64,000 nt of DNA from Luzula sylvatica (taxonomy: Eukaryota; Streptophyta; Magnoliopsida; Poales; Juncaceae): positions 26,970,615-27,034,614 of the forward strand of contig OX326959.1 of the NCBI GenBank assembly GCA_946800325.1, written 5' to 3'. A program made the position numbers and the translations under genes. Positions 48,995 to 61,463 of the stretch are shown in pieces. The first letter of the stretch is position 1. Each line of letters begins with the position of its first letter. A model generated the notes under the pieces. It searched no databases. It was not told where the DNA came from and worked only from the letters and a program-made list of their open reading frames with translations.

Positions 48995-49316
48995 CCCCTA
49001 AAGAATCATAACAAAGTTTAGTGTGTGTTATAGGAATTAATAAAAAAGAAGGGTATTTTAGTAATTTTCACGGATTATTGTGAAGAAGCTGCTTATTTAG
49101 CATCAAGTTGTATAAGCTCCGTTATAGGACGAAAATTATCTGTACCGGTAAATATAATTTTATAATTGTATTTTCTTAATATATTGTGATTTACGAGTAT
49201 TTTTTTTTGTTGTTATACAATAGATAAATGTGAATCCATTCAGAGAGCCCATGAGTGTGGAAAATAGCGTGTTGAATTTACCATGCTACTCAAATTGCTT
49301 CCTTTTTGGTTTCTAG

Positions 49317-51540
49317 GGAGAAAATTATATTTTGTTACAATTTAATTTGAGGGGTTTTTTGGACTTTTTGAGAAGAAAAATATTTTTTTTTTTTTACAAA
49401 AATAACAAGAGAAACATTTTTGGCCCTCGAATTCTTCTGATGATATTGCAACTGATTATTATGATTGTGATATTTAAATAGGATATATTCTATTATGAGT
49501 ATATTATTGTAATTGAATTGACATTTTATTACTGTAATATGAGTAATAGTATTTCTATAATTTTATCTTATGTGCACTTTTATTATTCTTGATGTTATAT
49601 TTAATATTACAAGAACTACATTCCAGTACTCTATGCTATTAAATGGTATGGTGGTTTATTGTAATTATAATAGTACTCGCGTTATGCAACGAGTATGATG
49701 GTTATGTTTATTTTAATATTTTTTTATGATGATAATGAAAATATCGTATCAAAATAAAATTGTCTCGTCATGTATATATTTGTCATGTATTTATTTTGTA
49801 ATTGTGTTATGATGTGAAAAGATATCGCATTTTATGCTTTCAAGTGGCAATACATTAATATATTAATGCCATTACATATTAATATTCGAGATATTCCACA
49901 TGTTTACTAAAAAACAACATTATATTACAAAAAAAGTGAACAACAATAACAAATTGTACATCACTAGTTAAAAAAAGTGATTCAAAAGGAAAAAAAAACA
50001 TAATATTATATTCAATTCCGTACACAATCAGTTAATATGCAAAAAAAATATATGAGAAAATATGGGTAATGATATTGACAGGAAATAATATTACTGGGAA
50101 CATAAAATTTAAACTTGAATTGGTAATTTTACTTTTAATTCATACCAAATTTAAATGAAATTTTCCTATATCTAGTATTTATTTTTCATGTCAATATCAC
50201 TATCCAAAAATATATCAGAAATGATTGCTAGGAAGCAACATCGAAAACAAACTGCTCAAATAAACGAGAAAAAATGCTAGCAAAATCACTTCTCATTTCA
50301 TATGATTTTCCCAAATATCTAAAATTGTCTTCTTACAAAAAGTATTGTTATTATTATTATTATTATTATTATAATTATTATTGTTTGTGGAATTAATAGG
50401 AGAATCTAAAGCTCAAAGGAGTATTCATTCAACATATGCAAGCAAATTAATTAGGTAGTTCACACAAAAAAATGTTGTAAGCAATTCAAAGGAATATTGT
50501 AGAATACTCCAAAATCACTTCTCATTTCTTATGATTTCCTCAAATATCTAAAGCATCGACTCATTGCGAAAATTATTATTTGCGGAATTAACATGAGAAC
50601 GAAACAACTCATTAACCCAGAGTAAACAAGAGCTACTAACTGATTGCAATTTATGACCGATGAGGCGACGGTTAAAGGAGTATTTATTTAACATATGCAA
50701 ACAAATTAATTAAATAGCTCACACACAAAATGTGCACTGATCGTACTAATTATATTCAAAAGAATTCATGAATTTGTCATGTAACCTCATGCAAAATATG
50801 TGATTTTTTCTTTTTGCTCCTTTTGAATTTGAGGAGATGGTTTTAAAAAAGGAAATATTTACTGTCCTGTCCTGGTATTCACACCGAACGCACACGGTAT
50901 ATTCGATTTTAGAAATTATTAAAAAGGTATATTTGAATTTCGATTAGAAAATATTATTTTTATAATAAGATACATACAACTAATTTTTAAGTTAGGAATA
51001 TTTATTTTCAATATTGCACAAAATATTTAATAAAATATAATACTTGTTATAATTATTTGATATAATATTTTTATTGAACACTTTAGGGTTACCATATGGA
51101 GTGCAATATTTAAAAAAAAAAAAATGGGTGTTCGGCCTATGAGAAACCGAACATGTAAGTTTCTTGTTATTTTTTTAAAAAGTTGTTTTGAGATTTTTTT
51201 GTTTTTTAGTTTTGGTCCCAAAAAAGGTGTATAGTTTTGTAATTATCTTAAAAAACCTGTATATTATAAAAAAAGTTCCTTGATTGAATTATTTTAAAGT
51301 TGATACTTAATTTCGATGATGCGAAATTCATTTTGGGATCAAAAAATCTCTAAAAATTAATAAGATTATCATGTTCAGGCCCAATTAAAAACGTCATCAT
51401 GTTCTTATATGAGGGTGTAAATTGTAAATTGTAATGTGTATTACTCAAAATATTTTGACATGAACTGATAATTCACATAAAAAAATACGTGGGAATACCT
51501 GTGTACACACATTGATACTTGAATCAACAATTTTTCACAA
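49317..51540. repeat. Copy B of the AT-rich block downstream of the MYND gene
   Basis: Colinear with 17905-20460 but with one array unit instead of three. About 450 bp (49345-49790) are not in copy A. The coding-like fragment of copy A is missing. No gene. Confidence 0.7.
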
Positions 51541-52701
51541 AATATTATTTTATAAAATAAAATATGTAAAAGAGTTAGTGGAATATTTTGATTAATATAA
51601 CAAATATAACCGTATCCAAGTCAAGCCTTAATCTTAACGAATAAAATAAAATAAATAAATAATTTTTTCAAAAGCTAAATTGTCAAATAATAAAAATCTT
51701 AATTAAAAATATTTTGCATGTATGCTTATCCAACCAAGATATACCACGTCACGTTCAAATATAATTTGACTATATTTTTTATGCAATTTATCAATTATCG
51801 AATTAAATAACGACACAAAAACGTCAATATAACACCAATAACATAAACATCTAAACTATAATTATCATTATATATTAAACAACGTAGTTATAATGCAACT
51901 ACATAACACAATAGCAACAATTACTAACAAATCACATCCAAAATGTCACCATCGTTACATCGCATCATACGACATCGATAAAATTATTAACAAGGATTTT
52001 TGTGTATTAAAATGATTATTTTATTGCTCGAGAGAATGATTACAAGATTGCTTAAATAAGTGATTAACACACTAATACCCAACGACTAGATACCTAGAAT
52101 GAGTATCTTCTGTGTTTTTGTGCACAATCTCTTTCAAACTCGAGTTTTCTGAAATTTGGGGCGTCTCACTCAGTCTCGTAATAGAACGAAGAGAGCTCCA
52201 CGAAGAAGGATGAAAGAGATTTTCGAGCAAAAAAATAACTTTGAGACATGTGAGAAAAATATATCGGAAATGATTGCTAAGGATTGCAACATCGGGGAAC
52301 AAACCGCTCAAACAAACGAGAAAAATTACTAGCAATATCACTTCTCATTTCGTATGATTTCCTCAAATATCTATAGTATCCGATTAATTGTAGTCATGAA
52401 AAAATACAAAACATTTGTGATTGTAGATTGATGATATGGAGCTTCTCTTTGATATTAATATCATAAAAATATGTCTCTTTAAAACTTTACTAGGTAAATC
52501 CCGATGGGACAAAAAAAAAATCTTAGTTAAACAAAAGTACTGCAATACAATTATGTTTCATGCGCATCATAAGTTGCCTCATTAAAAAATTTCTCGAAAA
52601 TTCGTTGGTACAAAATCATGATAAAGAACAAAAATAGTACATTGCGTATTATTTTTACATGAGGAGGTATATATAGCCTACATCATATCTACATACATAA
52701 T
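51541..52701. other. Repeat remnants: R-family/F-box-tail piece and copia 3' fragment
   Basis: 51541-52060 is AT-rich with nothing recognised. 52100-52370 matches part of 28560-28750 and, on the minus strand, encodes the tail of the F-box-like family (ETPQISENSSLKEI). 52480-52690 resembles 63680-63860, the end of a copia internal region on the minus strand (ATGGGACAAAA and TTGCCTCATTAAAAA motifs). Confidence 0.5.
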
Positions 52702-54054
52702 TGAAGAAAATACAGTTTTGGATCAATTAGAAGAAAGTACAAAAAAGGATGATCAAAGAATTGAACTCACCATAAGATTGTGAGAATTCTGGAACTAGGA
52801 AAGGGTTCGTTCGAACGAAATATATAGTGCGTTCGAACTAGGGATGTCAACGGGGCGGGTTCGGGTAAGCCTCCCCCATATCCGAATCCGAAATTTCGTG
52901 TATTACCCGAACCCGAACCCGAACCCAAAATACCCGCGGGTAAAAAGCCATACCCGAATCCGAACCCGCGGGTAACGGGTATATCCGAACCCGAATCCGT
53001 TACCCGAAAATTATTAATATCTAAAAAAATTAAAAAATTAAAAATTATTGTACAAATACGTAAAATTATCAATAATTTTTAATACATAAAACAAACAACT
53101 TGTACAAATACATCAAAAATCCAAATATTACAAATAATTAATCCATAAAACATCCAAAAATTTCTTATTATGGGATATTTTCGGGTAATTTTCAGGTATT
53201 TTTCGGGTATTTTTCGGGTTGGGTTCGGGTAACGGGTATACCCGCGGGTAAAAAATTTGCCCCGCACCCGAACCCGAACTCGGAGCGGGTATTTTTTTTT
53301 CTGGTATTACCCGACCTGCGGATATTTTTTCGGGTATTACCCGTCCCGTTCGGGTCGGGTACCCTCTGGTTCGGATTTCTACCCGGCCCATTGACATCCC
53401 TAGTTCGAACGCACTATAGTTAGTTCTGCTGAATAGAGATTCAGTTCGAACGAACTAATATGACATACTAACAGTGGCTGGTTCGTTCGAACGAACCCAA
53501 AAGTGAGTTCGAAGGAACTATGTTCCGAATTGTTTGTTTCAGTTTTTCCTGAATTAATTGTCGTAATTAATGACTTTATCTGAGATTAATAGTATATAAT
53601 CTCAGATCTGGTGGAATAGAAACTGGTTGGATTATTCATCTTCTTCACCAAGTTAGCCACTAGAGAGAGAAATAATTTCTTCAAGTTCTAGATTCAAGCA
53701 ACATTACGTGTAAGTATTCAAGGAGAACAAGAACGAGCAAGGTCGGATCCAAACCGGAGGAATTTCGGTTGTATACGACAAATCGGAGCTTCGAGCAAGA
53801 TGTCGAATCGCGCGGACGTGGGACGTGCGTCCCGCCGGAGTCGAAGCAAGGACAAGAGCAACTACGCAAGAATCAACCCTTCTCCGTGATCAATTTCACG
53901 TAGTATGATTCTCTATGAATTAAGAGTTAATTTCATAGGATAGTTGCATAATTAGATTCGTATCATTGAAACGACGACGTGGTCCTCGGGATCGGATCGG
54001 ACCGGGCCATTCAATCCGATGCGCGTGGCTCGGTAGTGATGCCGATACCCAACA
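52702..54054. mobile_element. Solo LTR, family 2, with a nested hAT MITE
   Basis: From TGAAGAAAATACAG to GATACCCAACA; flanking five bases ATAAT and ATAAC. Related to 60403-61463 at both ends. Contains GGTTCGTTCGAACGAA palindromes. Orientation is not fixed because no coding part remains. Confidence 0.65.
52840..53402. mobile_element. hAT-type MITE, 563 bp, rich in CCCGAA repeats
   Basis: Ends TAGGGATGTCAAC and TTGACATCCCTA, with an exact 8-bp target duplication GTTCGAAC at 52832-52839 and 53403-53410. The ends carry many CCCGAACCCGAA/TTCGGGT units in opposite orientation, so the element can fold on itself. Confidence 0.9.
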
Positions 54055-54551
54055 ATAACACACAACATCCTTCATAATACATTTATAAATTTATACATAA
54101 CACAAAACATCATCCGTACATAACACATAACACACAACGGAAGGCCCAACTACCAAGTCCAAAGCCGCCAAAGACCGCTTGCAATATTTAAAGAAAATTC
54201 ACGCACAATTTCTCGAAAATTTGGAGGTGCGAGGTCCGTTTTGAGGTTGGAGAACTCGTGTGGGTTTATTTGACTCGAGAACGTTATTCATGCGGAGATT
54301 ACATGGCGAGAATACAAGCTTGAGGTTCACCTTAAATCAATCGAGAGAGCATATATGACAAAAAGCAAACTAACTCGGACTCGAGTAAGACTAGAAGAAG
54401 GTTCATGAAAGTATAAGAAGAGTCTCATGAAGCATCATGAAAGAAAAAAAAAAATCTCATGTTTACTACCTACATCTCTTTTAGGATTATCTTTTCGAGT
54501 TTCGGTATCTTCTGTGTTTTGTTGCGCAATCTTTATCAAACTCAAGTTTTT

Positions 54552-55218
54552 TTAAATTCGGTGATATAATGAAGATGATTTTAAGAAAAAAGATGAAATA
54601 CACTTTCGAGCAAGAAAGTAACTTTGAGACATATGAGATGCTGAGATGACGTCAAAAATATTCGGCAACCTGGATAGAATATTTATTGCTATATCAATGG
54701 AAATATCAGTTTCCATTTTCATGTCGATTGCAATATTTGTGTGTATCTTCGGACTAACTCGGACTCGAGTAAGACCAGAAGAAGATTCATGAAAGTAGAA
54801 GAAGAGTCTCATGAAGCATCACGAAAGAAAAAGAAAGAATCTCACATTTACTACATGCATCTCTTATAGGATTATCTTTTTGAGTTTCGGTATTTCTATT
54901 TTGATTTCGTCCAAAGGAAAACATGTAGCAGAAAAATCTTCTCATGTTCTCTAGAATTAGGAAAATCGAAGGAGTATCTTCTGTGTTTTCTTGCGCAATC
55001 TTTTTCAAACTCAAGTTTTCTGAAATTTGGGGCGTCTCAACCCGGCAATATAACGGAGTTGATTTGAAGTAATAAGAAAAAACCGACTTTTTAGCAATAA
55101 AGTAACTTCGAGACATGTAAGATGCTGTGATGACGTTTTCGATATCCGGCAACCTGGATAGAATATTTATTGCTATATCAATGGGAATATCAGTTTCCAT
55201 TTTCATGTCGATTTTCAT
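54552..55218 (-). pseudogene. Two tandem F-box-like fragments, copy B
   Basis: Minus-strand ORFs at 55218-54787 and 54812-54552 each contain METDI(P/S)IDIAINILSRLP followed by a SxMS(R/Q)SYF(I/L)A(R/K)K segment. The first continues with ETPQISENLSLKKIAQENTE and an Arg/Asn-rich stretch; the second is cut short. Unit A has one counterpart at 30784-31115. The flanking sequence (54215-54480) matches 30130-30390. The F-box label is tentative. Confidence 0.4.
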
Positions 55219-56137
55219 GTCGGTTGCAGTATTTGTGTCTACTTTTAGACTTCTTTTTTAATGCTTCCTTGTATACTAAATTCTTTCTTTTCTTAGTATT
55301 TATAAATAAATATTTTTAACCACTATATTCTAAATTTAATCAGTATGGGTAACTATTTTAAATCTTTTTACTAACTTTTAGATAAAATAAGGCTGTTTAT
55401 GTTTTTGTTAACCTTTTTCGGTTATTATGCTGGCTAAATTGGCTCCTCGACTTACATGCCCGGATCCGATATGCTACAGCTACTTGAGCGATTTCAACAA
55501 GGTTTTAAACCAAAAAAACAAAGGGGCAATTTCTTTCATATCCCTATTAAATTCATAAAGTACATATTTATTCCTCTTAAATTGTTAATATCGTATTTGT
55601 CTTTTTTAAACACAATTAATATCAAATTTATCCTTATTTAAACTTAACATAATATCAAATTTATCCATTCTGTTAAATTAAACAGATTTTTATGTTTTAA
55701 AAATAACTGAAGGATAATATTTAAATCTTATTGACCAAAATGCCCTTTTGAAAAACATCCCTCCAAAATCAACATCTAATAAACACTTCTCAGAAACCCC
55801 TTAATAACAAATTCAACTCTAACAGTCTCAACCCAGCGTACCATTTAGCGAAGAAGAAATCCTTCTTTCACCTGGCGACTAGCGACTGGCGAAAGGGGAC
55901 TGCAAATGCGACTTGTTGGGGCGACATGGCTTGAGCTGTTTGCAATATTTCAATTATATCGAGCTTGCTGGGGCTACTGTGAAGTTGTGATCATATACCT
56001 AGTGGTTTTCAGACTTAAATCAGTGCATATGCCTCGCAATTTGCAATCTTTTGTTTCAAAAGCAGGTAATTGGGAGGGAAACAATGATTTGGATACTTTT
56101 GATAGTCTTCGTACAATTGAGAACTTGTAGGAATTAA

Positions 56138-56367
56138 ATGTTCGAAAAAGGGATCGAAATGGATTTGAGAACTTATACAACTTTGATTGATAATAATACT
56201 GTGATAGTCTTGGTTGAGTTGGGCATGTGAAAGACGCACTTAACCTGTTTGAGGAAATGAAAAGATTTCAAAAGCTTTTAATTTATGTGTATTGTGCCAT
56301 GATTAGTCATTTGAAAAAAGCTGGAAATTTTGTATTGGCGTTAAAATTATCTCAAGGAATGGAATTG
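56138..56367 (+). pseudogene. Captured pentatricopeptide repeat (PPR) fragment
   Basis: MDLRTYTTLIDN (about 56159) followed, in another frame, by GHVKDALNLFEEMKR (56223) and AMISHLKKAGNFVLALKL reads like consecutive PPR motifs. A frame change and a stop separate the parts. The fragment lies near the left end of the MULE. Confidence 0.55.
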
Positions 56368-56980
56368 AGATCCCCAGAGCTAATTTATGTGCATCGAACT
56401 ATCTTCTCAGACACAAACCATTTTTCTCTACTTGTTACGCCATCTTCTTCAGGTTTTGAATTTAATCTTCTCTCTCATTCAACAATTGGAGTATTTATTC
56501 TTTAATTTTTTATGAGTAGAGGGACAAGAGCCAGGACGAGTTGATATGCTTCTTCAAATTCATCTTCTTTCACTGTTCGGAATGGATTATTTTTACGGTT
56601 TTCGATGCAGATAAATTTGAGGTGGTCAAGTGTTATGCTTCTTCAGATTCATCTTTGAGTAATTCGGACTATTGAGTACTGACACTATCTGCACTTGATT
56701 TGATTATTCAATTGCACACGAGGATTGAAGCAATAATGATGTACATGGTGTAAAAATAATGGTATTTGTATATTTGTATTTTTTTTATAACCCCGTGTTT
56801 ATGCTTAATGTAATTAAAGTGAGTATTTAGAGATATTGTTGGTTTATGAAATGAGTTTTCTAGTTCATAAAAGTTCAGGGTTTAAAGTGAAAAAAATACT
56901 CACGGTAGAAAAATACTTCTTGTCGAAATCTAGATTCAAAAAAACTTTTGTATGACTTGTACGAACTATCGAGTACAGTT

Positions 56981-57500
56981 CTATGTTGCACGGATACGGA
57001 TACGGCGATACGGCAATTTTCAAAAAATCACGAATACGGATACGACTATATAATTATTATTTTAATATATTTATACTGTACATAATAAATAAATAAATAA
57101 TATTTTGAATTTAAATATCATGACAATAAATAAAATCAACATAACAATACAAGTATCATAAAAGTATTCTAAATTTATTTTAGAAGTATCCCAGAATTAA
57201 TTTAGAAGTATCATACAAGTATCCTATATAATTTATTTAAAAATATTATGGACCAAAATATATAATGGACCGAAGTATCCTAAATGGAGTATCCCAATCA
57301 TATCATGAACGTATTCCAGCCGTATCCTGTCGTATCCTGCCGTATCCCCACCGTATCCGAAAAAAATAAATATTAAAATAATCGGATACGCCACGTGACG
57401 TATTATCCGATACGTATCCGAGCCGTATCGTATCGTATCCGTATCGGATACCCGTATCCTCAGGATACTTCTGCGTTTTTGAAGTATCCGCGTAACATAG
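56981..57500. mobile_element. hAT-type MITE, 520 bp
   Basis: Ends CTATGTTGCACGGATAC and GTATCCGCGTAACATAG, with an exact 8-bp target duplication GTACAGTT at 56973-56980 and 57501-57508. Subterminal GGATACG/CGTATCC motifs are repeated in inverse orientation. Nested in the second MULE. Confidence 0.9.
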
Positions 57501-58653
57501 GTACAGTTACAATATGAAAAACATTTGTTTTGGATGTTAACAACACTCAAAATTACATAACAATTATAATACTCTTGAACAGTTACAACACTTTGTTAAA
57601 CTCAAAAAAGAAAATTACAACACTTTGTTCACATCATCTTCGAATACCAATTACAACACAATTCTTTACATCATCTTCACATAACAATTCCAGAACTCTC
57701 ACTCGATAATCATCACAATTATGTTGATGTTTATTACGACAATTACATCACAATTGTTCATATCACAATTACAACACTTTCACTCGATAAGCTCGATGTC
57801 AGATCATACTATGCACTTTCGATCGATATTCGTCGTCTTTGTCTAGCGTACCGACAACATTAATTTGGTACTTACACCCCCTAATTTCAGTGTACCAAAC
57901 ACGTTGCTTTGAATCGTCTCCAGCCTGCCGGTGCCATACGGCCATATTCTGCCCATACTCACATATTTTTCTACTCTTCCGAGTCTCGTTCAATGCCTTT
58001 CTTTGCACAATCACCTCCTCCTCTTTTCCGTTCAATACCCCTCATAAGATGGATCGCGCATCCTCTTCGTACCGGAGAAGACAATCACCTTCGTTCATCT
58101 TTTCTGATTTCTCGAAATCTGTTCAAAATGCCTTTGCTTTTCCATCAGCAGCACCATCACCATTTCTCGAAACCTGAATTACAAATAATAAAATAGGCAC
58201 AAATTGAAAAGAGTACTGATTGGAGTATGCTTCTCGAAAAATTAGGTAATAAAATTTCGATGAAAATTTTCAATGGATTTTAAAACTGAGTGTTGGTTAA
58301 TTCTAACCTAGAGAAAGGTGAATAGGTAATCCTAATGTACAATTTTCGCACTATGGTATACAAATTCCTAATTCTAGCGGAAGCAAAATAATATGAATTT
58401 ATGCGATGCAAATACCGTAATAAGTTGACACAAGATGTTGATTACGGAGTTCGGTAGGTGGTTGCTATGTAGCTTTAACTCACCGTTTAATTGCTTAATA
58501 GACCGATTCGATTAGTTGCAAGTACCTACGTCTCCGAGAATGCATTGCGCCTTTTGGGGCTTTCGATTGAATTCCAACTCACTCGTACAAGATTTGCCTA
58601 TATCAATTTACACGTTTTCTATCGATCTATGACGGGCTTTACAATCTTAGTAT

Positions 58654-60043
58654 TGTTGGTTCAAATTTCCTAGGGTTTGATTATCTCAAAATAATGTCGA
58701 TACTACTAATCAATTTGTGTAAGTGACAATTATAGAGATAAAAGACGAAGCCCGCAAAAGGATCAAAAGATGAAGCAAGACACACACGGACGATCAAAGG
58801 AAATAAAGAATCAAGATGTCGAAGATCATAGTGAAGATTCCGCAAGTTGGGATATTAAATCATCACCTCAAATATCCAATAGGTATCCCTAAACTTGTCT
58901 TTGGAATTATTAATATCAAGATCAAAAGACAAATTCGAAACACGATGAAATGGAAAATGGAAAATCACCATACCATATTATGGTTCGTTCGAACGAACAA
59001 CACAGTGCGTTCGAACGAACCAAGATCTGATATTGTGAGAAAATAGACAATACTAGACACAATTAATATTCGTTCGAACGAACTAATCTGTTCGTTCGAA
59101 CGAACCTTCATGGTTCGTTCAAGACTCATAGAACGAACTGTGAATCACTCCAAGTTCGTTCGAACGAATAATACTGTTCGTTCGAACGAACCAAGATCTG
59201 GTATTGTGAGAAAATAGACAAAACTAGACACAATTAATATTCGTTCGAACGAACCTTCATGGTTCGTTCAAGATTCATAGAACGAACTATGAACTAATCC
59301 ATGTCCGTTCGAACGAACCCATCGTGTTTATGAAAAATTCCTTTGAAACGGCTAGTTCAAATTGCAGTTAGTTCGAACGAACCATGAAGGTTCGTTCGAA
59401 CGAACCATGAAGGTTCGTTCGAACGAACTATGTAATTTTTACACAGGATGAGTGGTTTCTATGAGTGATATAAATAGAACTCACTCATCTCTTCTCTCTC
59501 TAAGCTTTTAAATATAAAACCCTTTCACAAATAAAAAGAGAGAAACTAAGCCAAAATCTTGAGCTCATATTTCCAAACCATATTAAGGATTATTAGATCC
59601 ACTTTCAAATCCACTACTCAACGATTCCCAACTTACGTGACCGATCACGACTAGTTCGTTAGTAGTAAATTGTAATAGGCTAGTTACTAATTGTAAAGCC
59701 CGCCATTGATCGATAAATTCGTGTAAATCGATCAAGGCAAACCTTGTAATTGTTTGAGTTGGGTATTCAATCGAAAGCCGAAAAGGCGCAAGGGAACCCC
59801 GGAGACGTAGGTACTTGCAATCAATCGAGTCGGTCGATTGAGCAAGTAGCCGGTGAGTTAAAGCTACAAAGCAACCACCTACCGAACTCCGTAAACAAAT
59901 ATCGCGTGTTATTTGTTTCGGTATTGTATTTCTTTCTCTAATTTATTTACGCTTCCGCACAAAAGTGTAATTGTATCCATTACCGCGAAAATTAGACCGT
60001 AGGACTTCCTATTCACCCCCCTCTAGGTCTAAATTAAACAACA
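58654..60043 (-). mobile_element. Nested solo LTR, family 1, opposite orientation
   Basis: From TGTTGGTTCAAATTTCC (inverse of the family 3' end) to the inverse of the family start. Flanks AGTAT and AGTAC suggest a 5-bp TSD with one change. Between 58980 and 59430 it has the densest run of GTTCGTTCGAACGAAC palindromes in the window. Confidence 0.82.
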
Positions 60044-60402
60044 AGTACTAGCCTATTACAGGTTTCTAATACGAACTACAACGAGATCGGTCACGTGAGT
60101 TGGGAATCGTATAGAAGATGGATTTCGAAAGTAGATCTTTGATCTAGAGGGTTGTCTCAAACTATTAAGAGATTTGTGGAATCAAGGCTAGTTGTTTCTC
60201 TCTTTTGGATGTGGAGTGATTTTTCTAAAAGCTTGGAGAGAGAAAAAGTATGAGGGATTCTATTTATATCATCTATAGAACACCGTCATTCTGAGCAAAA
60301 ATTGCATAGTTCGTTCGAACGCACAAAGAAGTGTGTTCGAACGGACTTCAAATGATTTCTTCACATAGATGATGAGTTCGTTCGAACTGGCGAAGAAGTT
60401 CG

Positions 60403-61463
60403 TGAAGGAAATACAGTTTCAGGATCAACCGTAAAAGTGTACACAAGGATAAACGAATGTAAGCGTACATTTGTGGTCATATCTTTCAGGAGGAAAATCC
60501 AATTTGAATGGTTCAAATTGGGTTAGATAGATAATAAGATTATCTACAACCTTCATATAGAAATATATTTCATACGAACGAAGTATCAGTGTCGTTTCTA
60601 TGAAATACCGAAAGGCTGCAACAGTATGACATACAGTTAGTAACACAGTCATAACTTTTGCATACGAACTCCAATTGGGCCAGGCCAAATTGGGTCGTGT
60701 CGATAATAAGATTATCTACAACTTTCGTGTTGGGTGATTTTCTGTCAGAGGAATTTACCAATTTCGTATGGACAGAATACTGGGCAGATACATGCAACTT
60801 TCTGTGTGAAAGAGTGTATATTGGATATACATGTATTTTGGCCAATCCTAATCCTATATAATATAAATAGGATTTTTCTCTCTCATCTGGTGGTTCGTTC
60901 AGTTAATTAATTCAGAATATTCCAGAGAATTGTGAGACAACTTTCTAGAGAGTGAAAGGGTGTAAAGAGAGAGAAACCGTGAAAAGGTGTTTTCCGGTAT
61001 AGAGAATCAATCAATCGAGCAAGTTCGCCGGTACATCGTCTAGGCAGTTGCACCCGCGACCGACGTCTTACGAGTCAAGGTGGATACAAGTAGAGGAGCA
61101 ACATCTGGAGCTCTTTCGGTTGTGATCGATTCGGAGGAACGAAATCTGCCGGAGATGGAAATGAGCGAATCGAGTAACGGGCTGTGGAAGCATGCGGACA
61201 TGGAACGCACGAAGACAACCCGAGACGTGTCAAAACGGTGGGAGACGTGCGGTATGGGACGTACGGGCTAGTCACCAACGTGACACCAAAGGAAAAGAAG
61301 GATGCGAGCGATCAACCCGTCGTGCGTGATCAATTTCACGCTGGTAATCGTCTATCCTACTTTGCATTGTACTCTCGAAGTCATGGCGTGATCTTGGATT
61401 TAGGGAACCGGACCGGGCCTTCATATCCGCTGCGCGGGCCCGGGGATGGGTGAATTCCCAACA
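60403..61463. mobile_element. Nested solo LTR, family 2, 1061 bp
   Basis: From TGAAGGAAATACAG to GAATTCCCAACA, with an exact 5-bp target duplication GTTCG at 60398-60402 and 61464-61468. The target lies beside one of the host LTR's palindromes. No protein-coding part. Confidence 0.85.

Larger units (their letters stand above)
41085..49316 (+). pseudogene. MYND/MSS51-type gene copy B, broken
   Basis: Exons 2-11 are recognisable; exon 1 with the start codon and most of the zinc finger is gone. Exon 7 has lost two bases (near 42018), shifting frame. Exon 8 lacks six bases, in frame. Intron 9 is split by a MULE (42525-47194) and a second inverted-repeat element (47221-48994). Exons 10-11 lie at about 49034-49316 and still end in a stop at the same codon as copy A. 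Confidence 0.9.

Noticed and set aside
52840..53402. Gly/Phe-rich ORFs of 89-101 aa in the CCCGAA-rich region
   Set aside because: They are translations of the hAT MITE's simple repeats, bounded exactly by its target duplication.
60570..61453. ORFs of 60-90 aa in the nested family-2 LTR
   Set aside because: Solo LTR sequence; no similarity to known domains and no matching ORF in the related LTR at 52702-54054.
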